From: an uncultured Sphingorhabdus sp.
GTDB taxonomy: Bacteria; Pseudomonadota; Alphaproteobacteria; Sphingomonadales; Sphingomonadaceae
Assembly: GCA_947501885.1 (NCBI GenBank)
Contig: CANMXN010000003.1
Coordinates: 1-54,945, forward strand
Reading direction: 5' to 3'
Length of the DNA stretch: 54,945 nucleotides
Of the stretch, positions 36,705 through 46,930 are shown piece after piece. The notes beneath the pieces were generated by a model, which searched no databases, was not told the DNA's origin, and saw only the letters and a list, made by a program, of their open reading frames with translations. Position 1 is the stretch's first letter. Each line of letters begins with the position of its first letter. Position numbers and translations under genes: made by a program.

Positions 36705-37961
36705 ATGTATGATCAATTTTATGGATTTGAGGGTCGACCGTTTCAATTAACGCCAGATCCAGATTTCTATTTCGAGAGCCTGACGCATCGTAAAGCTCTA
36801 TCTTATCTTGGATATGGACTTGCGCAAGGTGAAGGTTTCATTGTTATTACAGGTGATATTGGTGCTGGTAAGACGACATTAGTAAGCCATTTGATGGCAA
36901 CAATAGATACTGCGCGTCTTACTGCATCAACAATCGTAACCAGCCAATTAGATGGTAATGATTTGATTAAGATGGCGGCCACGAGCTTTGGTGTTGATGT
37001 AGAGGGTTTAGATAAACCAGCTGCTCTTAATGCGATTGAGCAATTTTTACATACAGAAGCACGTGCTGGTCGCCGTTGTTTGCTGGTAGTAGATGAAGCG
37101 CAAAGCCTATCGGTTGATGCTTTGGAAGAATTGCGCATGCTTTCTAACTTCCAATTGGGCTCAACGGCATTGTTGCAAATTTTCTTACTTGGTCAACCAG
37201 AGTTTCGTGATTTGGTGCATAATAGCGCGCAGTTAGAACAATTGCGCCAACGTGTTATTGCAACGCATCATTTGCTACCAATGGAATCAGAAGAAGTAGG
37301 ACCTTATGTCGAACACCGTTTAACTTGTGCAGGTTGGACTGGTAATCCTAAGTTTAACGAAGATGCATATAGTATAATGTACACGGAAACAAACGGTGTA
37401 CCGCGCCAGTTAAATACATTGATGCAACGAGTTTTGCTAATGGGTGCGGTTGAAGAATTGCATATTATTGATGGGGATATGATAAAGGCTGTTATTGCCG
37501 ATATGTCTGGTGAACCATTTGAATATGAAGCACCATTATCGGCTAAGGCTGGCCCGAATGATATTCCGCAAGCCATGTATGATAAACAAGCGCGGGAAGA
37601 AGCAGATCATATTAATGAAACAGATGTTATTGAAGATGTAGATATTTTAGAAGATATTGAGTCTCAAGATAATGATCTAACTTTCGATAAAGATAATGAA
37701 AATACTCTTAGCGAAGTGATTGAAGATGAGGCTTTATCGACGAATGTTTATGATGAACCGCCTGTATCTCCATATTATGGTGGGAAACCCGAATATGTAA
37801 ATATTGCTGTAGAAGATTATCAAAAATTGATTGATCGTGTAGATATGTTAGAAGCAAAATTATCAGAGCATGATGTTACTTTGCGTCAAACATTGAGCAT
37901 GATGATCCAATGGATGGAAGATAATGAAGAAATGCAATATGGTGCTAACAAAGCTGCATAA
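36705..37961 (+). CDS. XrtA-associated AAA ATPase (ExeA-like)
   Basis: 418 residues. 'MYDQFYGFEGRPFQLTPDPDFYF' (start region) and Walker A 'GDIGAGKTTLVSHL' with Walker B 'LLVVDEAQSLS' identify the ATPase (TIGR03015 type). Residues about 270-360 are an acidic, probably disordered stretch, and about 370-400 can form a coiled coil. Related ExeA proteins help to assemble cell-envelope machines. It is preceded by a small hairpin and a GGGGGAAA ribosome site. Confidence 0.92.
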   Translation: MYDQFYGFEGRPFQLTPDPDFYFESLTHRKALSYLGYGLAQGEGFIVITGDIGAGKTTLVSHLMATIDTARLTASTIVTSQLDGNDLIKMAATSFGVDVEGLDKPAALNAIEQFLHTEARAGRRCLLVVDEAQSLSVDALEELRMLSNFQLGSTALLQIFLLGQPEFRDLVHNSAQLEQLRQRVIATHHLLPMESEEVGPYVEHRLTCAGWTGNPKFNEDAYSIMYTETNGVPRQLNTLMQRVLLMGAVEELHIIDGDMIKAVIADMSGEPFEYEAPLSAKAGPNDIPQAMYDKQAREEADHINETDVIEDVDILEDIESQDNDLTFDKDNENTLSEVIEDEALSTNVYDEPPVSPYYGGKPEYVNIAVEDYQKLIDRVDMLEAKLSEHDVTLRQTLSMMIQWMEDNEEMQYGANKAA

Positions 37962-38032
37962 ACTGTATATTTAATAAATTATATGGTATGCGAATGATAG
38001 CGGTTGAAAATGTTGATATGAGTGTGGAGTGA

Positions 38033-38902
38033 ATGGCAATGCGAAATACCATATCTGTTGATATTGAAGATTGGTTTCAGGTAGGTGCTTTTGAAACTGT
38101 AATTGACCGCAATGATTGGGATGACATGGAATTGCGTGTAGAGCGCAATAGTGACGCAGTTCTCGCATTATTTGCCCGCCATAATATCAAAGCAACATTT
38201 TTTATATTGGGTTGGGTGGCAGAACGCGTACCCAAATTAATACGCCGTATCGTAGATGCGGGTCATGAAATTGCTAGTCATGGCTATGCGCATGACCGTG
38301 TGTTTACATTTACAGTGCAGCAATTTGCGCAAGATCTGAAAAAATCTCGTGCTATATTAGAAGATATCTCAGGTGTGAGAGTCTCTGGCTATCGTGCGCC
38401 AAGTTTTTCTATAGATCCGCGCACGCCTTGGGCGCATGAAATTTTGGCCGAACATGGCTATGAATATTCATCGAGCGTGGCGCCGATTAAGCATGATCAT
38501 TATGGTTGGCCCGATGCACCGCGTTTTGCTTATGAGCCGCTAAGTGATAGTGATTTTCTAGAAATACCCGTGACCACCGCGCAGCTTGGCCCAAAGCGAT
38601 TAGCGGCTGGAGGCGGCGGTTTTTTCCGTCTATTGCCTTATGCGTTTTCACATTGGGCGATTAAACAGGTTAATCAAGATGCTGGGCAGCCAGCGATTAT
38701 CTACTTTCATCCATGGGAGATCGACCCCAAACAACCGCGTGTTGAAAGCGCGCCGTTAAAATCAAAATTACGGCATTATTCTCGTCTTTCTGTTATGGAG
38801 AATAAGCTCGATAGATTGATTGGTGATTTTGAATGGGAACGCATGGATGCTATGGTTGCGCGTGAAAAATCAAATCGCAAACATATGAAGAGCGCTGCAT
38901 GA
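38033..38902 (+). CDS. XrtA-associated polysaccharide deacetylase
   Basis: 289 residues, NodB-type. 'SVDIEDWFQ' carries the catalytic and metal Asp residues, 'HEIASHGYAHDR' the two metal His residues, and 'GYRAPSFSID' the third motif; 'IIYFHPWEID' ends the fold. It should remove acetyl groups from amino sugars in the polymer (TIGR03006 type). No clear signal peptide is seen. It overlaps the FemAB gene by 4 bp. Confidence 0.93.
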   Translation: MAMRNTISVDIEDWFQVGAFETVIDRNDWDDMELRVERNSDAVLALFARHNIKATFFILGWVAERVPKLIRRIVDAGHEIASHGYAHDRVFTFTVQQFAQDLKKSRAILEDISGVRVSGYRAPSFSIDPRTPWAHEILAEHGYEYSSSVAPIKHDHYGWPDAPRFAYEPLSDSDFLEIPVTTAQLGPKRLAAGGGGFFRLLPYAFSHWAIKQVNQDAGQPAIIYFHPWEIDPKQPRVESAPLKSKLRHYSRLSVMENKLDRLIGDFEWERMDAMVAREKSNRKHMKSAA

Positions 38903-39972
38903 ACGCGCCTATTATCAACAGGCGCATAATAGTGCGCGAAGCAAATATTCATGACTCGCATGAATTGGCGCGTATCGATGCTTGGTTGATGGAACGTGAT
39001 GACAGCACGCCATTTCATCGTCCACAATGGGTGATAGCAGCAGCGCAAGGTACTGACCAAGAAGCGCTTTACTTACTGGCTGAAAATAAAGACGGAGATT
39101 TAATGGCTGTCCTGCCGCTTCATATCATCCATTCACCTATCTTTGGCCGTGCTTTGGTTTCTTCTGGTTTTTCTGTAAGCGGCGGTATTTTATCATCAAG
39201 TCCAACGGCATCAGCGCGTCTAGCCGATGCGGCTTGGAATCTGGCTCAGCGTCATAGCTGCCCTACGGTGGAATTGCGCGGCGGCGTGTTGCCTGCTGGT
39301 GAATGGCAGAAAAAAGAAGGAGCACATGCTAATTTTGCAAGGCCATTATGCATCGATGATGAAGCTGAACTGCTTGCCATTCCGCGTAAACAACGTGCAG
39401 AAGTGCGCAAAGGTCTGAAGAATGAATTAGAGGTTAATATTGGTAGTGATCAGCGTGATATTGACTGGCATTATGACATTTATGCGCAAAGTGTGCATAA
39501 TCTAGGTACGCCTGTTTTCCCAAAATCTCTTATTGAAGGCGTATTTCGTTCCTTTGGTGAAGATGCTGATATTTTGACAGTCTGCCATCAAGGCGCACCC
39601 GTTGCGAGTGTGCTAAGCCTCTATCATAAAGGCACTGTTATGCCTTATTGGGGTGGTGGTATTTGGCAAGCTCGGGCATTACGTGCCAATGATATTATGT
39701 ATTATGAATTGATGAACCATGCACGTAGGCGCGGTTGCAGCCATTTTGATTTTGGCCGTTCCAAAACGGGTTCGGGTGCTTATGCTTTTAAAAAGAATTG
39801 GGGTTTTGAACCTGATCCATTATCTTATGCAGTGCGGACTGCCGATAATAGCGAGGCGCGTGATATTAATCCGAATAGCCCAAAATATAAGCTGCAAATA
39901 TCACTATGGCAAAAATTACCACTTAAACTAGCCAATAAAATAGGGCCTTGGATCGCCAAAGGATTGGGGTAA
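38899..39972 (+). CDS. FemAB-family XrtA-associated protein
   Basis: 357 residues, double-GNAT FemAB fold (TIGR03019 type). Landmarks: 'STPFHRPQWV', 'LSKYHKGTVMPYWGGG'-like segment (here 'LYHKGTVMPYWGGG') and 'FDFGRSKTGSGAYAFKKNWG'. The family probably adds an acyl or aminoacyl group to a sugar or lipid amine, which fits its place right after the deacetylase that would expose amines. Its stop overlaps the next start. Confidence 0.92.
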   Translation: MNAPIINRRIIVREANIHDSHELARIDAWLMERDDSTPFHRPQWVIAAAQGTDQEALYLLAENKDGDLMAVLPLHIIHSPIFGRALVSSGFSVSGGILSSSPTASARLADAAWNLAQRHSCPTVELRGGVLPAGEWQKKEGAHANFARPLCIDDEAELLAIPRKQRAEVRKGLKNELEVNIGSDQRDIDWHYDIYAQSVHNLGTPVFPKSLIEGVFRSFGEDADILTVCHQGAPVASVLSLYHKGTVMPYWGGGIWQARALRANDIMYYELMNHARRRGCSHFDFGRSKTGSGAYAFKKNWGFEPDPLSYAVRTADNSEARDINPNSPKYKLQISLWQKLPLKLANKIGPWIAKGLG

Positions 39973-41174
39973 TGGGGGATATATTATTTCTCTCACACCG
40001 TATTCCATGGCCACCGGATCGCGGAGATAAAATACGCTCGCATCATATTCTAAAACACCTTATCGATATGGCCCCTGTGCATATTGGTACATTTGCCGAT
40101 GATGAACGTGATATCAGCTTTACAAATAAGCTGGAGGATATTTGCGCATCTGTGTATGTTGAGCGGCGCACAAAAGCACAGTGGCAAGCGGGAGCAGAAG
40201 CGCTAATTAGCGGTAAGGCCGTATCCGTTACTAGCTTTGCCTCATCATCTATGCAGGCGTATGTCGATGATATACTAGCAAAGCATGATATATCGCATGT
40301 TTTTGTCTTTTCTGGACAATTGGCACAATTCATACCGCAAAATTATGCGGGCAGGTTTGTCATGGACTTTGTGGATGTTGATAGTGCAAAATTTGAAAGT
40401 TATGGTCAAGAAGGCAGATTACCAATGCGGTGGGTTAATGCCCGAGAGGGTGAAAAGCTTGCTGATTTTGAACATGAAATAGCGCATCGCGCTGATATGA
40501 ATTTGTTCGTTAGTCCTGCGGAAGCAGCGCTTTTTCGTAGCCGTAGTGGGCTTGATAAGAGCGTTCAAGCGCTAGGCAATGGTATTGATTTGGATTTTTT
40601 TGATCCCAAAGCAAATTTCGCGGAAGTATCCAGTGAACATAATGTTACAGGACCAATGTTAGTATTTACGGGGCAGATGGATTATCGTCCTAATGTCGAA
40701 GCTGTGTGCTATTTTGTCGACAAAATATTACCGCGTGTACGTGTTATCAATCAAAATGCCCATTTTACGATCGTTGGACGTAATCCTAGTAAAGATGTTT
40801 TGGCATTAGCAGGTCATCCAGCGGTTACAGTAACGGGTTCGGTTGATGATGTGCGTGGTTATATAGCAGCGGCTGATGTGATTGTTGCACCGCTGCAAAT
40901 TGCGCGCGGTATTCAAAATAAAGTGCTTGAGGCTATGGCCATGCAAAAAGCAGTTGTTGCCTCTGATGCCGCAGCTACGGGTATTGATGCGGTGCATGGC
41001 AAGCATTTCTATGTTGCGGATAATGCCAAAGATGAAGCGGCTTATATCAATGAATTATTACGCAATGCTGCATTGCGTAAAAAAATTGGCAAAGCGGCAC
41101 GTGCGCATGTGAAGAAACATTATAGTTGGGAAGGGCAATTGGCTGTTCTTGATGATTATATGGTGCATCAATGA
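39972..41174 (+). CDS. XrtA-associated glycosyltransferase (TIGR03087 type)
   Basis: 400 residues from 'MGDILFLSHRIPWPPDRGDKIRS', the family start; an upstream in-frame ATG at 39948 lies inside the FemAB gene. GT-B fold: 'SPAEAALFRSR', 'NGIDLDFFDP', 'FTGQMDYRPNVEA', and the donor site 'PLQIARGIQNKVLEAMAM'. It would add a sugar to the growing repeat unit on the cytoplasmic side. It overlaps its neighbours on both sides (TAATG and 4 bp). Confidence 0.93.
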   Translation: MGDILFLSHRIPWPPDRGDKIRSHHILKHLIDMAPVHIGTFADDERDISFTNKLEDICASVYVERRTKAQWQAGAEALISGKAVSVTSFASSSMQAYVDDILAKHDISHVFVFSGQLAQFIPQNYAGRFVMDFVDVDSAKFESYGQEGRLPMRWVNAREGEKLADFEHEIAHRADMNLFVSPAEAALFRSRSGLDKSVQALGNGIDLDFFDPKANFAEVSSEHNVTGPMLVFTGQMDYRPNVEAVCYFVDKILPRVRVINQNAHFTIVGRNPSKDVLALAGHPAVTVTGSVDDVRGYIAAADVIVAPLQIARGIQNKVLEAMAMQKAVVASDAAATGIDAVHGKHFYVADNAKDEAAYINELLRNAALRKKIGKAARAHVKKHYSWEGQLAVLDDYMVHQ

Positions 41175-42715
41175 GCAGTGTATCCGCCAATATAAGAGAG
41201 AAAGTAGAAGCGAGTAAACCCGTTGCTGCAAAAGGTTGGAAACGGCATTTGTTCTATTTGGGCCTTGCTTGGACGGCGATATTATTGCTCTTTTTCCGTG
41301 ATGCATCGGATATGGTTGGAATCTGGTGGAATAGCTCAACTTTTAACCATTGTTTGTTGATTGTTCCAATATTGATCTGGCTTATTGTGCGCCGCCGTGA
41401 AGAGGTAGCTCAAATCACACCGCAAGCATGGAAAGCTGGGCTAATATATATGGCTGCTGCGTCCTTTGGTTGGTTTCTTGGCGACTTGGCGGGCGTTGCT
41501 CTGGCACGCCAATTGGGGTTGGTGATGATGCTGCAAGGCGCGGTGCTTACCATATTGGGACGTAATGTGAGTTTGGGGCTGACTTTCCCACTTTTTTATG
41601 CATTTTTTATGGTTCCTTTTGGTGATGAATTGGTGCCCATTCTTCAAACTGTAACCGCAGACATATCGATGTTCATGCTTGGTCTCGTGGGTATCCCAGC
41701 CTATATTGAAGGAATATTTATAACAACGCCAACAGGATATTTCCGAGTGGCAGAGGCTTGTTCAGGGATTGAATTTCTTATCGCGATGATTGCTTATGGC
41801 GCATTGGTGGCCAATCTATGCTTTAAAAGCTGGTTTCGCCGTATCTTATTTATGATATTGTGCATTGTTACACCTGTTATCGCTAATGGTATTCGCGCTT
41901 GGGGGACTATTGTCATTGCTCATCACACGAGCATCGATTTTGCTGCTAGTTTTGATCATATTTTCTATGGTTGGATATTTTTTGCGCTTGTTCTCATGCT
42001 TGTTATGCTCATCGCTTGGCGTTGGTTTGATAGAGCAATTGATGATCCTGCGTTTAATCCAAAAAACCTTATTGGAGATGTAAAGAGCAATTTTTCTGCC
42101 GCTAAAGCGATGATATTTATGGCGGTAGTTTTTGCCATTCCTATTGCTTGGTCTGCGGCTATTGCATCAAAAGATTCGCCTATACCGCAGACTATTGAGT
42201 CTTTTGATATAGTAGGATGGGAAAAAATAGCATATCAGCCGCAATATGATTGGAACCCATATTTTGCAGGATCAAATCATAATGTTGGCCAACGTTACCG
42301 CGATGCCGAAGGCCGCATCGTCGATATGGCAATAGTGGTCTATGATCGCCAAGAAGAAGGCCGTGAACTTATCGGTTTTGGGCAAGGTGCGGTTGGTCCC
42401 GATAGTGTTTGGTCGTGGACGGCGGCTATCGATGCCCCAAAGGGCGCACTCGGAGAGCATATTGTCGCACCAGGTCCAGTATCGCGCGATGTGTATAGTT
42501 TTTACCGCATCAATGGAACAACAACGGGAAGCGGCGTTGACTTTAAACTGGCCACATTATTATCCAAATTAAGCTTAGGAAACCAGCAAGCAGTGGCCGT
42601 TATAATTTCGGCAGAACATGGCGAAAATATTGATCATAAGGCCAATATGGAAAAATTTATTGCTGATATAGGCTCAATTGATACGTTGGCGGATTTAGCG
42701 GCGGGATTGAATTAA
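41171..42715 (+). CDS. xrtA: Exosortase A fused to an EpsI domain
   Basis: 514 residues. About eight membrane helices in residues 28-300 form the exosortase domain. The catalytic set is visible: C197 in 'VAEACSGIEFL', R242 in 'NGIRAWG' and H263 in 'FDHIFYGW'. From about 345 a soluble domain of EpsI/DUF3485 type follows ('DIVGWEKIAYQPQYDWNPYF', 'IVVYDRQEEGRELIGFGQ'). Exosortase A cuts PEP-CTERM sorting signals at the inner membrane, coupled to exopolysaccharide production. No PEP-CTERM substrate gene is in the window. Confidence 0.95.
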   Translation: MSSVSANIREKVEASKPVAAKGWKRHLFYLGLAWTAILLLFFRDASDMVGIWWNSSTFNHCLLIVPILIWLIVRRREEVAQITPQAWKAGLIYMAAASFGWFLGDLAGVALARQLGLVMMLQGAVLTILGRNVSLGLTFPLFYAFFMVPFGDELVPILQTVTADISMFMLGLVGIPAYIEGIFITTPTGYFRVAEACSGIEFLIAMIAYGALVANLCFKSWFRRILFMILCIVTPVIANGIRAWGTIVIAHHTSIDFAASFDHIFYGWIFFALVLMLVMLIAWRWFDRAIDDPAFNPKNLIGDVKSNFSAAKAMIFMAVVFAIPIAWSAAIASKDSPIPQTIESFDIVGWEKIAYQPQYDWNPYFAGSNHNVGQRYRDAEGRIVDMAIVVYDRQEEGRELIGFGQGAVGPDSVWSWTAAIDAPKGALGEHIVAPGPVSRDVYSFYRINGTTTGSGVDFKLATLLSKLSLGNQQAVAVIISAEHGENIDHKANMEKFIADIGSIDTLADLAAGLN

Positions 42716-42716
42716 T

Positions 42717-44609
42717 ATGTGCGGTATCGCTGGAATATTTCATTTGCAAACGGCCAAACCCGTTGATCCAAAACGTATTAGATCAATGTGTGATCCTATG
42801 GTGCATCGCGGGCCTGATGGCAGCGGTGTATGGACCGATGCAGGCGTTGGTTTGGGGCATAGACGGCTATCTATCATTGATGTGGAAGGCAGTCCGCAGC
42901 CGATGCAATCAAGCGATGGTAAGCGCGTGTTGAGCTTCAATGGCGAGATTTATAATTATCAAAAATTACGCCTTATATTACAAAATGCAGGATATGAGTT
43001 TCTCACCGATGGCGATAGCGAAGTCATATTGCATGGATGGGACCATTGGGGCGCAGAGTGCGTTAAACATTTTCAAGGTATGTTTGCGTTTGCAATTTAT
43101 GATGCACGTGACAAAAGCCTGTTTCTTGCGCGTGATAGGCTGGGCGTTAAACCGCTACATTTTGCTCAACTATCAGATGGAAGCGTTATTTTTGCGTCTG
43201 AATTAAAAGGGCTTTTGGCGCATCCTGCACTTAGGCGTGAGCTTAATCTTTTTGCGCTCGATGATTATCTCGCTTTCGGTTATGTGCCTGATCATACGAG
43301 TATTGTCACTGGTGTGCAAAAATTAGCGGCAGGGCATTATTTGCTGCTAAAACAAGGTAAGCCTCTTTCTAAGCCCATCCAATGGTGGGATATTGATTTT
43401 AGTGACCGTGTGAGCGGTAGCGAAGCTGAATTGCAAGAAGAATTGCTGCGGCTCATGGGAGAGGCTGTGAAATCTCGTATGGTATCTGATGTGCCTTTGG
43501 GTGCGTTTCTCTCTGGCGGCGTAGATAGCAGTGCCGTGGTTGCTCTAATGAGCGAGCAGTCCAAGTCCCCCGTTAAGACATGTTCTATAGGCTTTAATGA
43601 AGCAAAATTGGATGAGAGCGGTTATGCAGATCAAATTGCACATCGTTTTTTGACGGACCATCGCACGCGCACCGTAGCAGCTGATGATTATGCATTGCTG
43701 GACCGATTGACAGATCTTTATGATGAACCATTTGCCGATGCATCGGCATTGCCAACTTATCGCGTATGCGAATTGGCACGTGAAAATGTAACGGTTGCGC
43801 TCTCTGGTGATGGTGCCGATGAAGCGATGGCGGGCTATCGTCGTCATGTATTCCATCATGGTGAAGAGCGCGTACGCAGCCTATTTCCGACGGTATTACG
43901 TCGTAAATTATTTGGTACATTGGGTGAAATTTATCCGAAAGCTGACTGGGCGCCGCGGCCATTACGCGCTAAAACAACATTATTGTCGCTCGCTCGTGAG
44001 GGCCATCAAGGCTATGCAGAGGCTGTTGGGGTTACCTCGCCCGATATACGCCAGCGCCTCTATTCCGCAAAAATGTTGCGCAGCATAGATGGCTATTCAT
44101 CGGAAGCGCATATGCATGATTTGATGCAAAATGCGCCCGCGCGCAGCGGCTTAGATCAGGCACAATATGCCGATATGAAAATGTGGTTGCCTGGTGATAT
44201 TTTGACGAAAGTAGACCGTGCGAGTATGGGTGTTAGCCTTGAGGCGCGGGAACCATTGCTGGACCATCATTTGATTGAATTTGCCGCAAAACTTCCAGAA
44301 AACATGCGAGTAAGGCGCGGTCAAGGCAAATATTTAATGAAACGCAGTCTAGAAAAATATCTGCCAGAAGATATTTTATATCGTCCTAAAATGGGTTTTG
44401 TAACGCCGATAGCCAATTGGTTTCGTGGGCCATTGGCAGATACAGCGCGCAACATTTCGAGCAGCAGTATTTTGCAACAAAGCGGATATTTTGATGCCGA
44501 TATGCTGAGTAAATTGGCGGATGACCATATAGCTGGAAAAAGCGATAATAGCCGCACATTATGGCAATTGGTAATTTTGGAAAAATCCCTTACAAAAATC
44601 TTTGCCTGA
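42717..44609 (+). CDS. XrtA-associated asparagine-synthase-like amidotransferase
   Basis: 630 residues. The glutaminase Cys is C2 in 'MCGIAGIFHL'; the synthetase PP-loop is 'LSGGVDSSAVVALMS', with 'LSGDGADEAMAGY' after it. It should use glutamine and ATP to amidate a carboxyl group, possibly a uronic acid in the polymer (TIGR03108 type). It begins 1 bp after the xrtA stop and ends 1 bp before the convergent truA stop, with no clear terminator between. Confidence 0.94.
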   Translation: MCGIAGIFHLQTAKPVDPKRIRSMCDPMVHRGPDGSGVWTDAGVGLGHRRLSIIDVEGSPQPMQSSDGKRVLSFNGEIYNYQKLRLILQNAGYEFLTDGDSEVILHGWDHWGAECVKHFQGMFAFAIYDARDKSLFLARDRLGVKPLHFAQLSDGSVIFASELKGLLAHPALRRELNLFALDDYLAFGYVPDHTSIVTGVQKLAAGHYLLLKQGKPLSKPIQWWDIDFSDRVSGSEAELQEELLRLMGEAVKSRMVSDVPLGAFLSGGVDSSAVVALMSEQSKSPVKTCSIGFNEAKLDESGYADQIAHRFLTDHRTRTVAADDYALLDRLTDLYDEPFADASALPTYRVCELARENVTVALSGDGADEAMAGYRRHVFHHGEERVRSLFPTVLRRKLFGTLGEIYPKADWAPRPLRAKTTLLSLAREGHQGYAEAVGVTSPDIRQRLYSAKMLRSIDGYSSEAHMHDLMQNAPARSGLDQAQYADMKMWLPGDILTKVDRASMGVSLEAREPLLDHHLIEFAAKLPENMRVRRGQGKYLMKRSLEKYLPEDILYRPKMGFVTPIANWFRGPLADTARNISSSSILQQSGYFDADMLSKLADDHIAGKSDNSRTLWQLVILEKSLTKIFA

Positions 44610-44610
44610 G

Positions 44611-45369
44611 CTATTTAGCGAATATGCGTTCTTCATATTTTGCGTCCATAAAATAAAGACCATCGGGCGGTGCATTGAGCGCGAGGGCTTGGCGGTCTTT
44701 TGCTTCTAATGCAGCGCGTAAATCCGCCTTATCCCATTTGCCCATGCCGACTTCGGCCAGGCAGCCTACTATAGAGCGTATTTGATGATGCAAAAATGAT
44801 AGCGCTGCTGCTTCGACCCAAATTTCATCATCATGGCGTGAAATATTTAAGGAACTTAGCGATTTTATAGGGCTTTTGGACTGGCATTGCGTGCTACGAA
44901 ATGTCGTGAAATCATGCACGCCGATTAAGCATTGTGCGGCATCATGCATGACCTGCGCATTCATAGAGCGCGCCACGCGCCAAGCCTTGCCCAATTGAAA
45001 GGTGAGCGGTGCGCGGCGGTTTATAATGCGGTAACGATAGGAGCGCCCAACGCAAGAAAAGCGAGCGTGCCAATCATTAGGAACTATTGCTATATCCAAT
45101 ATTGCAATAGGATGTGGGATTAGCTTAGCATTGATTCCCTCGATCAAGCGGAAATCTGATAATTTTGTTTCCAAATCAAAATGGGCGATCATAGCTTTCG
45201 CATGGACACCAGCATCGGTGCGGCCTGCACCTTGTACAACCACTTGTTGTTGCGTGATTCCATATATGGCTTCTTCGATAGTTTGCTGTACACTGGGGCC
45301 ATGCGATTGACGCTGCCATCCCATATAGGGTGCGCCGTCAAATTCGATTTTGATAGCATAGCGTGTCAT
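44611..45369 (-). CDS. truA: tRNA pseudouridine(38-40) synthase
   Basis: 252 residues. The catalytic Asp is D52 in '[11 protein letters not shown]', after '[14 protein letters not shown]', both diagnostic of TruA. It makes pseudouridine in the anticodon arm of many tRNAs. It overlaps fmt by 4 bp; fmt-truA is a common alphaproteobacterial pair. Confidence 0.96.
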   Translation of the reverse strand: MTRYAIKIEFDGAPYMGWQRQSHGPSVQQTIEEAIYGITQQQVVVQGAGRTDAGVHAKAMIAHFDLETKLSDFRLIEGINAKLIPHPIAILDIAIVPNDWHARFSCVGRSYRYRIINRRAPLTFQLGKAWRVARSMNAQVMHDAAQCLIGVHDFTTFRSTQCQSKSPIKSLSSLNISRHDDEIWVEAAALSFLHHQIRSIVGCLAEVGMGKWDKADLRAALEAKDRQALALNAPPDGLYFMDAKYEERIFAK

Positions 45370-46271
45370 GTAAGTTTTAAACCGCTTGGAAATATAGCAC
45401 CGCGCAAAAAATTATCGAGTGGCATTTTAGGTTTGCCTGCTTTTTGAATGATGGTTGGGCGGATGGCTCCTTGCCCGCAAGCGATGGTCATCCTATCATC
45501 CAAAATAAGCCCAGAATCTCCTTCTGCTTCTATAACCTGTGCTTCATGGATGCGGTAACGCACATTGTCATGTTCAAAAAAAGCGCCAGGCATGGGATTA
45601 TAAGCGCGAATTTTACGCTCTATCAATGCAGCATCTTGGGTAAAATCAATCCGCGCTTCGTCCTTGGTGATTTTCTTGGCATAGGTAATGCCTTCATCTG
45701 ATTGAGCAATGGCAGGGTGGGCTTCTAAATCTTGCAAGACATGAACCAGTAAATCAGCGCCCATATGTGCCAGTTCTTCGGTTAATTCAGCAGTATTTTT
45801 ATCGGCAATTTGGGTGTTTTGGGCGGCGCGCACAGGGCCAGTATCTAATCCTGCTTCCATCTGCATAATCATCACACCGCTCTTTGTATCACCCGCCTCT
45901 ATCGCGCGCTGCACTGGCGCCGCGCCGCGCCATCGCGGCAATAAAGATCCGTGGATATTAAGGCATCCGTGCCGCGGCATATCCAAGATGCTTTGCGGGA
46001 GTATCAGACCGTAAGCGGCAACTACAGCAATATCTGTATGAAGCGCATCAAATATATCACGATCAGTCTGATCTTTGAAATTAAGCGGAGTCTTAACATC
46101 TAACCCCAATTCGTCTGCTACTTTATGTACGGCGGATTTGGTAAGCTTTTTGCCGCGATTGGCAGGGCGTGGTGGTTGGCTGTAAACGGCCAGTATTTCA
46201 TGGCCTGCATCATGTAAAGCGCGCAACGCTGGAACGGCAAAATCAGGTGTTCCCATAAAAGCAATGCGCAT
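45366..46271 (-). CDS. fmt: Methionyl-tRNA formyltransferase
   Basis: 301 residues from '[16 protein letters not shown]', preceded by AAGGGAAA; the longer frame to 46502 adds 77 residues that overlap recR and is rejected. '[20 protein letters not shown]' carries the active-site and formyl-folate region. It formylates initiator Met-tRNA. It is divergent from recR (49 bp) and works in the same pathway as the deformylase at 48764. Confidence 0.96.
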   Translation of the reverse strand: MRIAFMGTPDFAVPALRALHDAGHEILAVYSQPPRPANRGKKLTKSAVHKVADELGLDVKTPLNFKDQTDRDIFDALHTDIAVVAAYGLILPQSILDMPRHGCLNIHGSLLPRWRGAAPVQRAIEAGDTKSGVMIMQMEAGLDTGPVRAAQNTQIADKNTAELTEELAHMGADLLVHVLQDLEAHPAIAQSDEGITYAKKITKDEARIDFTQDAALIERKIRAYNPMPGAFFEHDNVRYRIHEAQVIEAEGDSGLILDDRMTIACGQGAIRPTIIQKAGKPKMPLDNFLRGAIFPSGLKLT

Positions 46272-46320
46272 GATTATTTTCCCTTGGTAAATGCTCGCAA
46301 TAGGCTTTAGATAAACAAAC

Positions 46321-46914
46321 ATGGCATCGCAAGAAATAGACGCACTGGCGCAAGCATTATCTCGATTACCCGGCCTTGGTCCGCGCTCTGCACGTAGGGT
46401 CATATTGCATTTGATGAAGAAACGCGAATCATCGATGCAGCCGCTCTTGCGGGCCTTACAGGCGGTTGATGATAGATTGGTAACCTGCGATATTTGCGCC
46501 AATATTGATACTATAACGCCCTGTCATATTTGCAATGATATGCGGCGTGATGCACGCTCATTATGCGTGGTGGAAGAGGTATCTGATCTGTGGGCGCTTG
46601 ATAAGTCGCGGCTTTTCGCAGGAAAATATCATGTGCTTGGCGGCAAATTATCCGCACTGGATGGTGTGCGCCCTGAAGATTTGCACATCGATAGGCTTAT
46701 TAACCGTGTACGCAGCGGCGATATTGATGAAGTTGTTTTGGCCATGAATGCGACATTAGAAGGGCAAGCAACATCGCATTATATCGCAGAACGCTTAGAA
46801 GAGTTTCCAGTACGCCTTACCCAATTGGCACATGGATTACCGGTTGGCGGTGAGCTTGATTATTTGGACGAAGGCACGTTGGCGCAAGCGCTGCGCGCTC
46901 GCCGTCCCCTATAA
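46321..46914 (+). CDS. recR: Recombination protein RecR
   Basis: 197 residues. A helix-hairpin-helix ('[14 protein letters not shown]'), a zinc finger with C56, C59, C68, C71, and a Toprim domain ('[16 protein letters not shown]') follow in order. It works with RecO/RecF in gap repair. Here recR lies divergent from fmt and is convergent with the dioxygenase gene; dnaX, its frequent neighbour, is absent. Confidence 0.96.
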   Translation: MASQEIDALAQALSRLPGLGPRSARRVILHLMKKRESSMQPLLRALQAVDDRLVTCDICANIDTITPCHICNDMRRDARSLCVVEEVSDLWALDKSRLFAGKYHVLGGKLSALDGVRPEDLHIDRLINRVRSGDIDEVVLAMNATLEGQATSHYIAERLEEFPVRLTQLAHGLPVGGELDYLDEGTLAQALRARRPL

Positions 46915-46930
46915 TATTATCAATATAAAA

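Noticed and set aside
46272-46502. N-terminal extension of fmt by 77 residues
   Set aside because: It overlaps divergent recR, has no family match, and the Met at 46271 has a ribosome site and the family start.
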